From contig CAKNFJ010000001.1 in assembly GCA_930633495.1 (NCBI GenBank), forward strand, positions 4,549,001 to 4,613,000: a DNA stretch of 64,000 nucleotides. Reading direction: 5' to 3'. Under the pieces are notes generated by a model. The model was not told where the DNA came from, made no database searches, and worked only from the letters and a program-made list of their open reading frames with translations. A program made the position numbers and the translations under genes. This document shows positions 8,498-17,153 of the stretch, piece by piece. Positions within the stretch are counted from its first letter, which is position 1, and each line of letters starts with the position of its first letter. This stretch comes from Hyphomicrobiales bacterium. Lineage in GTDB: Bacteria > Pseudomonadota > Alphaproteobacteria > Rhizobiales > Beijerinckiaceae.

Positions 8498-10753
8498 ATG
8501 AATAAAAATTCGAAACTGGCCTTCCTCGCGACGCTTCTGTCGTCGACGGGGTTTTCCATCGCCCAAGCGCAAACGGTGCCGGCCGATGGCCGGTCTGCAG
8601 AGCAGCCGATCGCGCTGGACCAGATCACGGTCACGGCGACGCGCAGTGAAAAGCAGGTGCTCGACGTGCCCGGCACGGTCAATGTCATCTCGCGCCAGGA
8701 ACTCGATGAACGCATCACCCGCGACACGCAGGATCTCGTGCGCTACCAGCCGGGCGTCAGCGTCAATCGCCAGACCACCAGCACCGATCCGTTCGGCAAT
8801 TACGGCGGCTTCACGATTCGTGGCGTCGGCGGCAACCGCGTTCAGATGCAGGTCGATGGTTCACGCGTGCTGGAGCGCGTGACCGACGGAAACCGCGATT
8901 TCGTCGATCTGCCCTTCCTGAAGAGCGTCGAGATCGTGCGGGGGCCCGGATCGGTGCTGTGGGGCGCCGATGCATTGGGCGGTATCGTCGCCTATCGCAC
9001 GCTCGATCCGGAGGATCTGCTCAAGGGCAAGGACAAGCCCTACGCCGTCCGGCTCAACAGCAGCTATGACAGCCTGGATCGATCGTTCGTGAAGACGGGA
9101 ATCGCGGCCTATCGCTTCTCGCCGATGCTGGAAGCCATCGTCGGCGTCAGTCACAAGACCGGAGGGGAGGCGAAGCTGACCAACGCCCGCGCGGATGGCG
9201 GGCGCTGGGGGTGCCCGGTGCCGACCTTGCGCTTCCTGCCTTGCGACCAGCTGAATCCGCTCGACGTCACGGTCTGGAACATGTTCGGCAAGATCGTCTT
9301 CAAACCGACGACCGATCACACCTTCAAACTGACCGGAGAATACTACGATAACGATTCGACCGTGAATCAGCTCCACAACTACAATGTCGTCAGCTCGGGC
9401 ATCCGCAATGGGCCGAACATCCGGAACCAGGTGAAGAACCGCAAACGGATCGCGCTCGAACATGAGTGGCAGGCGGGGCTCAGCTTCCTCGACTCGGTGC
9501 GTTGGCAGGCTTCGTATTCGCCGCAGGGGCGGACTTTCGTCACCAACAACCAGCAGACGCTCGCCAACGGCCAGCAGCGCTTTACCCGCGGCCTGCATGA
9601 CTATTCGGAGCAGTTCTCGCAACTCGATATTCAGGCGAAGTCGAGTTTCGCGCTCGGGTCGAGCTTCCACCGCCTGACCTATGGCTTCCAGGGCGATATC
9701 ACCAAGACCGATTATGAGCGGCGGGATGACGTCCGGAATCTCACGACCAATGTCCTGACCACCACGATCGCCAGCGGCTTCAACTTCGCGAATGCGACGA
9801 CGACGCGGGTCGACGTCTATCTGCAGGACGAGATCGAGCTGCTGTCCGGCCGCTGGACGATCACGCCGGGCGTGCGCTTCGCCACCTACAACATCGATCC
9901 GCGCCCCGGCCCGGGCTATGTCGTCGTGCCGGGCAAGGCGCCCCGCGAGATCGATTCCCAAAAGGTGATCCCGCAGGTCGGCACCATCTTCAAGCTGGAC
10001 GAGACCTATTCGGTCTATGCGCGCTATGCTCAGGGCTTCAAGATGCCGACGGCCGAGCAGCTCTACACCTCGCTGCCCTCGACCACCTTCAACCTGATCC
10101 CGAACCCGGATCTGAAGCCGGAGACGGTCAACTCTTACGAGGGCGGGGTGCGCGGCAGGTTTGCCGATGGCTGGTTCTCGGTGGGCGCGTTCTATTCGCG
10201 CTATAGCGACTTCATCCAGTCCTTCGTTTCGATCCCCGGAACCATCGACCTGACCTACCGCAACCTGTCGCGTGTCACGATCTCGGGCATCGAGGCTTCG
10301 GCCGAGTACCGCCTCCATGAGCGCTGGCTCGCCAGCGTCTCGCTGAGCTATCAGTACGGCAAGCAGCTTGCCCAGGCGGGCGGTATCGAGACACCCTTCG
10401 ACGTCAACCCGTTCAAGGCGGTGACGGCGATCAAGTATCTGATGCCGGAATATGGGCTCGAGGCGGAGTTCATCGGCACCTTCGCCGGCGGCGCCAACCG
10501 GCCGAGCTCGCCCACCGTCTTCGCACAGGGCGGATACTCGGTCTTCGACGCCTATCTGAACTGGAAGCCGACCTCCTTCATCACGGTGCGCGGCGGCGTC
10601 GAGAACATCTTCGACAAGCGCTACTTCGCCAATCTCGTCGGCGGAACGACCTACACGAAGACGGCAACGACCGACGTTCAGGCCGCCAACCCGCTGGAAC
10701 TGCAGACGGCTCCCGGCCGGACTTTCAAGCTGGCCGCCTCCGTCGAATTCTGA
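8498..10753 (+). CDS. TonB-dependent heme/hemoglobin receptor
   Basis: This is a 751-residue outer-membrane receptor of the hemoglobin/transferrin/lactoferrin class. A signal peptide (cleavage near AQA, residue 24) is followed by a TonB box region (LDQITVTATR) and the plug (DLVRYQPGVSV, IRGVGGNRVQMQVDGSRV, EIVRGPGSVLWG). The barrel carries the FRAP/NPDL signature as FKMP (about residue 514) and NPDL (about 536). The His that usually lies between these motifs in HemR-like receptors is absent. The protein ends in Phe (VEF). It leads an operon with an HmuS-like protein, a ChaN-like protein and an ABC transporter. The start is ATG 8498, with GGGG upstream inside a hairpin. Confidence 0.92.
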   Translation: MNKNSKLAFLATLLSSTGFSIAQAQTVPADGRSAEQPIALDQITVTATRSEKQVLDVPGTVNVISRQELDERITRDTQDLVRYQPGVSVNRQTTSTDPFGNYGGFTIRGVGGNRVQMQVDGSRVLERVTDGNRDFVDLPFLKSVEIVRGPGSVLWGADALGGIVAYRTLDPEDLLKGKDKPYAVRLNSSYDSLDRSFVKTGIAAYRFSPMLEAIVGVSHKTGGEAKLTNARADGGRWGCPVPTLRFLPCDQLNPLDVTVWNMFGKIVFKPTTDHTFKLTGEYYDNDSTVNQLHNYNVVSSGIRNGPNIRNQVKNRKRIALEHEWQAGLSFLDSVRWQASYSPQGRTFVTNNQQTLANGQQRFTRGLHDYSEQFSQLDIQAKSSFALGSSFHRLTYGFQGDITKTDYERRDDVRNLTTNVLTTTIASGFNFANATTTRVDVYLQDEIELLSGRWTITPGVRFATYNIDPRPGPGYVVVPGKAPREIDSQKVIPQVGTIFKLDETYSVYARYAQGFKMPTAEQLYTSLPSTTFNLIPNPDLKPETVNSYEGGVRGRFADGWFSVGAFYSRYSDFIQSFVSIPGTIDLTYRNLSRVTISGIEASAEYRLHERWLASVSLSYQYGKQLAQAGGIETPFDVNPFKAVTAIKYLMPEYGLEAEFIGTFAGGANRPSSPTVFAQGGYSVFDAYLNWKPTSFITVRGGVENIFDKRYFANLVGGTTYTKTATTDVQAANPLELQTAPGRTFKLAASVEF

Positions 10754-10768
10754 CAACGCCCTGGAGAC

Positions 10769-10826
10769 GCCGCACCATCGGTGCGGCCGATCGGCGACGC
10801 TCCGGCCCGAGACCCGGGAGCGTCGC
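10769..10826 (+). terminator. Tandem hairpins between heme receptor and downstream heme genes
   Basis: Two strong stems fill the 92-base gap. The first is GCCGCACC-ATC-GGTGCGGC (10769-10787). The second is a perfect 10-bp stem, GCGACGCTCC with GGAGCGTCGC (10794-10803 / 10817-10826), followed by TTCCCTTT. The second could be a partial terminator or an mRNA-stabilising structure. Either would let the receptor be made in excess over the cytoplasmic proteins. Confidence 0.55.
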
Positions 10827-10845
10827 TTCCCTTTCGGAGAACCAC

Positions 10846-11598
10846 ATGACAACCGAGACCAATCCGCGCGAGAGGCTGTCGCAAGCTCCTTCCGAGATCC
10901 TGACATGCCTGCCCCTCATGGGCCGCGTGATGCTGACGACCCACTCCGGCGGCGCCACCCATGAGCGGATGGGAGCGGTCGAGAGCGTCACTGTCGAGGC
11001 CGGCGCAGTCCGTCTCGGTGGCGCCTTCCATGACAGCCGTATCGATCTCGCCACGGTCGTCCGCATCGTCGCGGATCGAACCAGCAAGATGCGCGAGCGC
11101 GTGCTGCCGCGGCTCGAGTGCCAGGATGCGGCGGGTGAAAGCCTATTCAGCCTGATCGCGCTCGACGGTCTGGAGCCCTTCGACAAGGCACTGGAGCCCT
11201 TCGGTGCCGGCGAAAAGCTAGAACCCCTCATGCGGGTGGCGCCGGGCGCAGGCGGCGCGGCCGATGTGCCGGAGGATGATCTCGGTGCCCTCAGCTTCGC
11301 CGCGATCCTGGCGAGTGGTGCCGCCATCGCCATCGATATCGAGCGGCCCGGCCTGTTCCAGCACTGGAAGGGCGCGCTGCCCGAGCCGAAGCCGGCCATG
11401 GGCTTCGTCAATCTCATGCAGCAGGATTTCCATCTGCATCTGAAGGCCGGTGCCGTCGCGAGTTGGGAGCGGCAGGAGGCGGACGGGATTGTCACGCTCC
11501 GCGCTCGGGACGGGGAGGGGAAGAGCTTTGGCCTCGTCCTGCGCGGGCCTGCGGCAGCGTTCCGAGAGGTTCCGGAAAGCCATGCTGGCCGCGGCTGA
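10846..11598 (+). CDS. HmuS/HemS-like heme utilisation protein (short form)
   Basis: This 250-residue cytoplasmic protein has an N-terminal half that resembles one repeat of HmuS/HemS/ChuS: MGRVMLTTHSGGATHERMG matches the 'AVHEK(T/I)G' region of that family, and LECQDAAGESLFSLIALDG matches the following strand pair. HmuS-type proteins bind heme in the cytoplasm and degrade or deliver it. Full HemS has two tandem repeats (about 340 residues), whereas this protein is about 250, so the second half is short or divergent. It follows the heme receptor after the double hairpin and overlaps the next gene by 17 bases, so they are co-translated. Whether it has heme-degrading activity cannot be told. 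Confidence 0.72.
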   Translation: MTTETNPRERLSQAPSEILTCLPLMGRVMLTTHSGGATHERMGAVESVTVEAGAVRLGGAFHDSRIDLATVVRIVADRTSKMRERVLPRLECQDAAGESLFSLIALDGLEPFDKALEPFGAGEKLEPLMRVAPGAGGAADVPEDDLGALSFAAILASGAAIAIDIERPGLFQHWKGALPEPKPAMGFVNLMQQDFHLHLKAGAVASWERQEADGIVTLRARDGEGKSFGLVLRGPAAAFREVPESHAGRG

Positions 11599-12472
11599 AC
11601 CGGGCTCCACGGGCGAACGCATCGCCCACCCGCGCGCGAGCTGGCTCTGCCCGGACACGGGCCGGCTTCTGCCGCAGGGCGAGGTGATGCGCGCCGTTGC
11701 GAAGAAGCGCGTCGTGCTGCTCGGCGAGACGCATGACGTCGCCGAGATCCACCGCTGGCAGCTCCATGTCACCGCCTTCCTGCACATGCTGCGGCCGCAG
11801 ATGGCGGTCGGCTTCGAGATGTTCCCGCTGCGCGTTCAGCATGTCCTCGACGCCTGGGTCGCGGGCGCGATGGATACCGCTACCTTGATCGAGCGCAGCG
11901 AATGGGCGCAGGTCTGGGGCTTCGATCCGGAGCTTTACCTGCCACTGTTCCATTTCTGCCGGCAGCAGCGCGTCAGGATGCTGGCGCTCAACTGCCATCG
12001 CCCTCTGGTAACGCGCGTTGGACAGGTCGGATGGGAGGCTATTCCCGTCGAGGAGCGCGACGGCGTGACGCCGTCGGCGCCTGCCACGGACGCCTATCGC
12101 GCCTATCTCGAACGGCTGATGGGAAGCTTCGGCAGAGCCGAGCGGCAGGCCGGCGCGGCCTCGCCGATCAGCGACCGCTTCCTGCGCGCCCAGCAGACCT
12201 GGGATCGCTCCTTCGCTTGCCGCATTGCCGGCCATCTGGCGAGTGCACCGGGCGATCTCGTCATCGGCATCATCGGGCGCGGCCATCTCGAATACGGCCA
12301 CGGCACGCCCTATCAGCTGCGCGACCTCGGCATCGGGGAAGTGGCAGTGCTGCTGCCCGGCACCGCCGGCGCCTATGACGCGGCGGCCCTCGCCGGTATC
12401 GCCGAAGCGGTCTTCCGCCTCGATACGCCCGAGCCGCCATTGTCGCGGCGCGAACTGCCCAAGCCGGCATGA
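11582..12472 (+). CDS. ChaN-family heme-binding protein (DUF399-like)
   Basis: This is a 296-residue protein from ATG 11582, inside the end of the preceding gene. The hallmark LLGETHD (about residue 47) is followed by EIHRWQ, then GFEMF, and a late IGRGHLEYGHG segment. These are the conserved acid/His motifs of the ChaN/Tiki-like fold, and Campylobacter ChaN is reported to bind stacked heme. No signal peptide or lipobox is present, unlike many ChaN lipoproteins, so it is probably cytoplasmic; that is an oddity. Its stop overlaps the next start (ATGA). Confidence 0.85.
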   Translation: MLAAAEPGSTGERIAHPRASWLCPDTGRLLPQGEVMRAVAKKRVVLLGETHDVAEIHRWQLHVTAFLHMLRPQMAVGFEMFPLRVQHVLDAWVAGAMDTATLIERSEWAQVWGFDPELYLPLFHFCRQQRVRMLALNCHRPLVTRVGQVGWEAIPVEERDGVTPSAPATDAYRAYLERLMGSFGRAERQAGAASPISDRFLRAQQTWDRSFACRIAGHLASAPGDLVIGIIGRGHLEYGHGTPYQLRDLGIGEVAVLLPGTAGAYDAAALAGIAEAVFRLDTPEPPLSRRELPKPA

Positions 12473-14208
12473 TGACCGTCCTGCGCCATATCGCCCGCCT
12501 GACGAGGCTCTGCATCAAGGGGCCGGGCGGCCTGTTGGGAGTGCTGCAGTTCCTCGTCGTCGTTGCGCTCGGCCTGATCGGCGTGCGCGTCAACGTTCAG
12601 CTGATCACCTGGAACGCCGATTTCTACAACGCGATCCAGAAGCTCGACGTGTCGGCCGTGCTGCAGCAGATTCAGGTCTATTTTGGCCTGACCGCGATCT
12701 CGGTCGTGCTGCACCTGGCCTCGGCCTATCTGCGCCGCATGCTGCAGATCCGCTGGCGGCATTCACTGACGGAAGCGGCGCTCGAACGCTGGCTGTCCGG
12801 CAAGGCTTATTGGCATCTGCGCGACCGCACCGAGGCCGGGCTCGACAATCCGGACCAGCGCATCGCCGAGGATTGCCGCATCTTCGTCGACAAGCTTACC
12901 GATGAGGCGCTGGACCTGATCGCCCGCGTCGTCGGGCTCGTTTCCTATGTCGCCATCCTGTGGTCGCTTTCGACCTTTCCGCTGGCCTTTGTCATGGCGG
13001 GCTTCTCCGTCGAGATTCCGCGCTACATGGTCTGGGCGGCGCCGATCTATGTCGCGATCGCGACCTTCGTCACGCATGGGCTGGGCGCGCCCTTGAAGAA
13101 GCTGGATTTCGAGCAGCAGCGGCGCGAGGCGGATTTCCGCTTCGCCCTGACGCGGCTGCGCGAGAATGTCGAGCCCGTGGCGCTGGCAGGCGGGGAGGCG
13201 GCCGAGCGCAGCCAGCTGTCGCGCCGCTTTGCGGCGCTGGCAGGGAACTGGCGCGCCTTGGCCAATCGCGAGCTGATCCTCGGTTTCTTCTCTCGGCCCT
13301 ATTTCCAGACCGTGCTGACGATCCCGATCTTTCTGGCGCTGCCGGCCTATCTCGCCGGGCGCGTGACTTTCGGCGGGCTAATGCAGCTGCGCTCGGCCTT
13401 CCAGAACGTCGTCACCACGCTGTCCTGGTTCATCTTCTCCTACAAGGATCTGGCGCAGCTCGCCGCGACGGCGAGCCGACTCAGCCATTTCCTCGCCGCT
13501 GCCGAGGCAGTGAGCCGGACAGACCGGGCATCGGGGCCGGAGGTTTCGGAGGGCAACCGCTTCCGGGCCAACGGCCTTGCGCTCGCGACGCCCGACGGGT
13601 GTGCTCTCACGCCGCTGCCCGAGCTCGAACTCAAGGCCGGCGAGACCTGCTGGATCAGCGCCCCATCGGGCTTCGGCAAGAGCACGCTGGTCAAGGCCCT
13701 TGCCGGTCTCTGGCGCCATGGCGAAGGTTCGATCGAGCGCCCGGCCGCCTCGGTGAGCTTTGCATCGCAGCAGGTCTATCTGCCGCTGGGCAGCATGGCG
13801 GCGGCGCTGGCCTATCCCGCGTTGCCCGAGGCGTTCGGCGAAGCGCAGTATCGGGAGGCGCTGGATGCCGTCGGCCTGAGCGATTTCTGGACGTCCGACG
13901 AGCCCGAATGGCAGCGCATCCGCCACGGTCTGTCGGGAGGCGAGCGGCAGCGGCTCGCATTGGCGCGCCTGCATCTGCACAAACCGGACTGGCTGGTGCT
14001 CGACGAGGCGACGAGCGCGCTTGACGCCGAGGCAGAGGCCCGAACTCTGTCCGCACTGCGTCAGGCGCTGCCGAATGCAACCTTCGTCCTGATCGCGCAT
14101 CGCGAGCCGCAAGGCGTTGTTCTTTCCCGGCGGATTGAACTGAGGCCGCAGCCAGGGGCGGATTCCGAGGGCGAAATCGCCGGCTCCGTTTCCGAACCCG
14201 TAGGCTGA
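12469..14208 (+). CDS. Fused ABC transporter, SbmA/BacA-YddA type (permease plus ATPase)
   Basis: The product is 579 residues. An N-terminal membrane domain of about 330 residues belongs to the ABC_membrane_2/SbmA-BacA type (TWNADFYNAIQKLD is its typical first-loop motif), and an ATPase domain follows. Walker A (SGFGKSTLVKA, about residue 400), signature LSGGERQRLALARL (about 487), Walker B WLVLDEATSALD (about 508) and the H-loop IAHR are all intact. The closest known types are YddA and mycobacterial Rv1819c, a broad importer of hydrophilic compounds including cobalamin. The gene overlaps the ChaN gene by four bases and ends the heme operon. A heme or heme-breakdown-product substrate is inferred from context. 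Confidence 0.88.
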   Translation: MMTVLRHIARLTRLCIKGPGGLLGVLQFLVVVALGLIGVRVNVQLITWNADFYNAIQKLDVSAVLQQIQVYFGLTAISVVLHLASAYLRRMLQIRWRHSLTEAALERWLSGKAYWHLRDRTEAGLDNPDQRIAEDCRIFVDKLTDEALDLIARVVGLVSYVAILWSLSTFPLAFVMAGFSVEIPRYMVWAAPIYVAIATFVTHGLGAPLKKLDFEQQRREADFRFALTRLRENVEPVALAGGEAAERSQLSRRFAALAGNWRALANRELILGFFSRPYFQTVLTIPIFLALPAYLAGRVTFGGLMQLRSAFQNVVTTLSWFIFSYKDLAQLAATASRLSHFLAAAEAVSRTDRASGPEVSEGNRFRANGLALATPDGCALTPLPELELKAGETCWISAPSGFGKSTLVKALAGLWRHGEGSIERPAASVSFASQQVYLPLGSMAAALAYPALPEAFGEAQYREALDAVGLSDFWTSDEPEWQRIRHGLSGGERQRLALARLHLHKPDWLVLDEATSALDAEAEARTLSALRQALPNATFVLIAHREPQGVVLSRRIELRPQPGADSEGEIAGSVSEPVG

Positions 14209-14591
14209 TCGGCTGCACCCAGCTCCCCGCCATTGCTCGGTATGACGCGCTTTCTTTCCCAGCGCAGGGCGATGCCGCCGTCCGCCGTCAGCGCGACCGC
14301 CGGACCACCGTTCCGTGGCTGCAAAAGTTCAACGATTTCCTCGCGCAGACCTGGCTCGGTCTGATCCGCTCCAAGGGGCATTTCTGGCTGGCGAAGTGCC
14401 CTGACCGAGTTGGTGAACTGTCGTTTGGCGGGGTCCGTCTGCCTCGTCGAGGCGATGGCTTCTAAGTGGGCTGCCGTACCGCGCTCCCGTTGGCCGGGCG
14501 GGGTAGGCTCGCAAAGCAGCATGACGGGTCTCGACCGCTGTCCGCCTGCCCGGGATATTGGCGATGTGAAGCGCTTTGACTCTCAGTGCTC
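14209..14591. other. Intergenic stretch, possible remnant on the minus strand
   Basis: About 380 bases separate the ABC gene from the terminator of the next, convergent gene. The minus strand is open over most of it (14061-14522) and has some protein-like sequence (PAVALTADGGIALRWERKR). The ORF overlaps the end of the ABC gene and has no clear ribosome-binding site or known relatives that I recognise. I treat it as a doubtful fragment rather than a gene. Confidence 0.3.
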
Positions 14592-14623
14592 AAAATAAAA
14601 AGCCCCGCCCTTGCGGGCGGGGC
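14592..14623 (-). terminator. Rho-independent terminator of the MHS transporter gene
   Basis: On the minus strand, 25 bases past the stop, a perfect 9-bp GC stem (GCCCCGCCC with GGGCGGGGC, 4-base loop) is followed by TTTTTATTTTG. This is a classical intrinsic terminator. Confidence 0.93.
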
Positions 14624-14647
14624 CGAGAAGCATGCCTCGGACGAGGA

Positions 14648-16306
14648 TTACTTCAGGATGTCGCGGTCCTTCGTCTCCGGCAGGAAGAGCAGGCCGATCA
14701 CGAAGGTGCCGAGGGCAACGATGATCGGGTACCACAGGCCGGAGAAGATGTTGCCGCTGGCGGCCACGATCGCGAAGGCGGTCGGGGGCAGGAAGCCGCC
14801 GAACCAGCCGTTGCCGATGTGATAGGGCAGCGACATGCCGGAGTAGCGGATGCGGGTCGGGAAGAGTTCGACCAGCAGGGCCGCGATCGGGCCGTAGACC
14901 ATCGTCACGAAGAGGACCAACAGGAACAGGATGCCCACAGCCTTCAGGGCGCGGCCGTCGGTCAGCACCTGGCCGATCGAGGGCGTCTTCAGGATGGTGG
15001 CGTCACCGGCCTTCGGATAGCCGGCGGCCTGTGCCGCTGCGATCAGTTCGGCGGCGCCGCTGGGCGCAGCCGCGCCGTTGATCGTCGCCTTGAGCGGCGA
15101 GCCGGCCGGGCCGGCCACCAGATCGTAATGGATCGAGTTGGTGGCCAGGGTGCGGCGGACGACGTCGCAGGGCTTGGTGAAGGTACGCACGCCGACCGGG
15201 TCGAACAGCGTGCCGCACTCGGCCGGATCGGCGGTGAGGACGAGCTTCACGTTGTCAGTGGCCGCGATCAGCTTCGGGTTGGCCGTGGTCGCGAGCATCG
15301 TGAACAGCGGGAAGTAGGTCAGCGCCGCGATCAGGCAGCCGGCGAGCAGGATGGGCTTGCGGCCGATCTTGTCCGAGAGCCAGCCGAAGAAGATGAAGAA
15401 CGGCGTGCCGATCAGCAGCGAGAGCGCGATCAGCAGGTTGGCGGTGGTGCCGTCGATCTTCAGCGTCTGGGTCAGGAAGAACAGCGCGTAGAACTGGCCA
15501 GTGTACCAGACGACGGCCTGGCCGGCGGTGCCGCCGAGCAGCGCGATCAGGCCGATCTTGGCATTCTGCCAGGAGCCGAACGCTTCGGAGAGCGGAGCCT
15601 TCGAATGGGTGCCTTCTTCCTTCATCTTCAGGAAGGCCGGCGATTCGGCGAGCTGGAGGCGGATCCAGATCGAGAAGCCGAGCAGGATGATCGAGAGCAG
15701 GAACGGAATGCGCCAGCCCCAGGCCGCGAAGGATTCGGGCGACATGCTGAGGCGCAGGCCGAGAATCACGATCAGCGACAGGAACAGGCCGACCGTCGCG
15801 GTCGTCTGAATCCAGGCGGTGTAGAAGCCGCGCCGGCCCATCGGGGCGTGCTCGGCGACATAGGTCGCGGCACCGCCATACTCGCCACCGAGCGCGAGGC
15901 CTTGCAGCAGGCGGCAGCAGATGAAGATCACGGGCGCAGCGTAGCCGATCGTCTGGAAGCCGGGCAGCAGGCCGACGACGAAGGTGGCGATGCCCATCAC
16001 GGTCATCGTGACCAGGAAGGTGTATTTGCGGCCGATCATGTCGCCCAGGCGACCGAAGAACAGCGCGCCGAACGGGCGGACCGCGAAACCGGCGGCGAAG
16101 CCGAACAGGACGAAGATGAACTTCGCGGTATCGTTGTCGCCCGGCACGAAGGTCTGGGCGATGTTGGCGGCGAGCGAGCCCGCCAGATAGAAGTCATACC
16201 ACTCGAAGACCGTGCCGGCCGACGAGGCGATGATGACCTTCCTCTCCTCCTTGGTCATCGGTCGAGGTGCCGCCCTCGAGTCCGATGCTTGCGATGCCAT
16301 GCTCAT
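14648..16306 (-). CDS. MFS transporter, metabolite:H+ symporter (MHS) family, with an inserted loop
   Basis: This is a 552-residue inner-membrane symporter. The start at ATG 16306 has GGGGAG nine bases upstream; an ATG at 16360 lacks support. MHS hallmarks are FEWYDFYLAG near TM1, GRLGDMIGRKYT after TM2, and RLLQGLALGGEYGGAATYVAEH in TM4. MHS proteins (ShiA, ProP, KgtP) are usually 420-450 residues. The excess is a hydrophilic segment at about residues 338-450 (SAAELIAAAQAAGYPKA region with two Cys), between two late membrane helices. The substrate is probably an organic acid or osmolyte. The gene is monocistronic, with its own terminator. Confidence 0.9.
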   Translation of the reverse strand: MSMASQASDSRAAPRPMTKEERKVIIASSAGTVFEWYDFYLAGSLAANIAQTFVPGDNDTAKFIFVLFGFAAGFAVRPFGALFFGRLGDMIGRKYTFLVTMTVMGIATFVVGLLPGFQTIGYAAPVIFICCRLLQGLALGGEYGGAATYVAEHAPMGRRGFYTAWIQTTATVGLFLSLIVILGLRLSMSPESFAAWGWRIPFLLSIILLGFSIWIRLQLAESPAFLKMKEEGTHSKAPLSEAFGSWQNAKIGLIALLGGTAGQAVVWYTGQFYALFFLTQTLKIDGTTANLLIALSLLIGTPFFIFFGWLSDKIGRKPILLAGCLIAALTYFPLFTMLATTANPKLIAATDNVKLVLTADPAECGTLFDPVGVRTFTKPCDVVRRTLATNSIHYDLVAGPAGSPLKATINGAAAPSGAAELIAAAQAAGYPKAGDATILKTPSIGQVLTDGRALKAVGILFLLVLFVTMVYGPIAALLVELFPTRIRYSGMSLPYHIGNGWFGGFLPPTAFAIVAASGNIFSGLWYPIIVALGTFVIGLLFLPETKDRDILK

Positions 16307-16625
16307 GGCGTTTGTCTCCCCTTGTGAAGCCCTGAAGCCGGGCGAGCCCGGCCACTTCATTCCGCACGGCTCGTGCTATTGCTGCGGCGATGACCGTGCT
16401 GCCTGATGGCGGGCGAATCCTGCCATGCCCGCCTGGACCAGAGGTTTGCGCGCATATTGTCGCAGGAACAATCGAGCACTTGGTCTTGCACCGTTGGTCT
16501 TAAGACTATCGGCGGAAGCGATGCGCAGGCGAGCCGAGGGGCTTCCCTGCGGGCGCGGGAGCCGTATAATCCTCGCAAGCGGCCTCAGGAGGAGGCTTTG
16601 GGAGATGCGGTCGAGGAGGCAGCCG

Positions 16626-17147
16626 ATGCTGCGACTTGCGATCATCCTGTCTTGCGGCGTTTGCGCCGCTGCAACCCTCTCGGCCGGCGCATCGGCCGCG
16701 GGACGGGGCCTCGGTCCCGGCACGCCCGCCAGAATGGTCCCGATGCGTCCGCACGTTGTTCATCCCGTCCTTGGAGGCCGCCCGTGGCGTGGCGCTGTCC
16801 ATCGGCACCGTGGATGGCGCGACCGTGGTGTCGGCTGGGGCGATTTCGGCTATCCTTGGCCCTGGTATGATGGTTCCGGCACGGCCGGTGGCGTGACCGT
16901 GATCGAAAGGCAGCCCGAGGCGCCGCGCCCGGTCGATCCCGATGCCTTCGAGAACCTCACGGCCCGCGCCGGGATCCGGCCCGCTCCGACGCCGGAGCCG
17001 ACGATCTATCGGCTCGAGGGGCCGCGCTCTCGCCCGACCGCCCGCGTGATCAGGGTCGGTGGCAGCGACGCGGCTTTGGGAGGCGCGCGCAGCCGTTTCG
17101 CCCATGCCGAGACGGGTGCGCTCCTGCTGACCGTGCCGGGCCGCTGA
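16626..17147 (+). CDS. Hypothetical secreted protein
   Basis: This 173-residue protein starts at ATG 16626, with GAGGAGG ahead of it. The N-terminus (LRLAIILSCGVCAAATLSAG) is a signal peptide with cleavage near GASA. The mature region begins Pro/Arg/His-rich (MRPHVVHPVLGGRPWRG), then Gly/Trp/Tyr-rich (GWGDFGYPWPWYDG), and ends in an ordinary charged domain. It resembles the short glycine/histidine-rich exported proteins common in Hyphomicrobiales. No function is known to me. It is divergent from the MHS transporter, and the 300-base gap between them must hold both promoters. Confidence 0.7.
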   Translation: MLRLAIILSCGVCAAATLSAGASAAGRGLGPGTPARMVPMRPHVVHPVLGGRPWRGAVHRHRGWRDRGVGWGDFGYPWPWYDGSGTAGGVTVIERQPEAPRPVDPDAFENLTARAGIRPAPTPEPTIYRLEGPRSRPTARVIRVGGSDAALGGARSRFAHAETGALLLTVPGR

Positions 17148-17153
17148 GCGCCG

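Noticed and set aside
8861..10906. Long open frame on the minus strand opposite the heme receptor
   Set aside because: It is an antisense shadow with repetitive charged composition and no recognisable domain.
14576..16327. Long open frame on the plus strand opposite the MHS transporter
   Set aside because: The composition is Asp/Glu/Gln/Arg repeats typical of antisense GC-rich frames; the minus strand encodes a full transporter.
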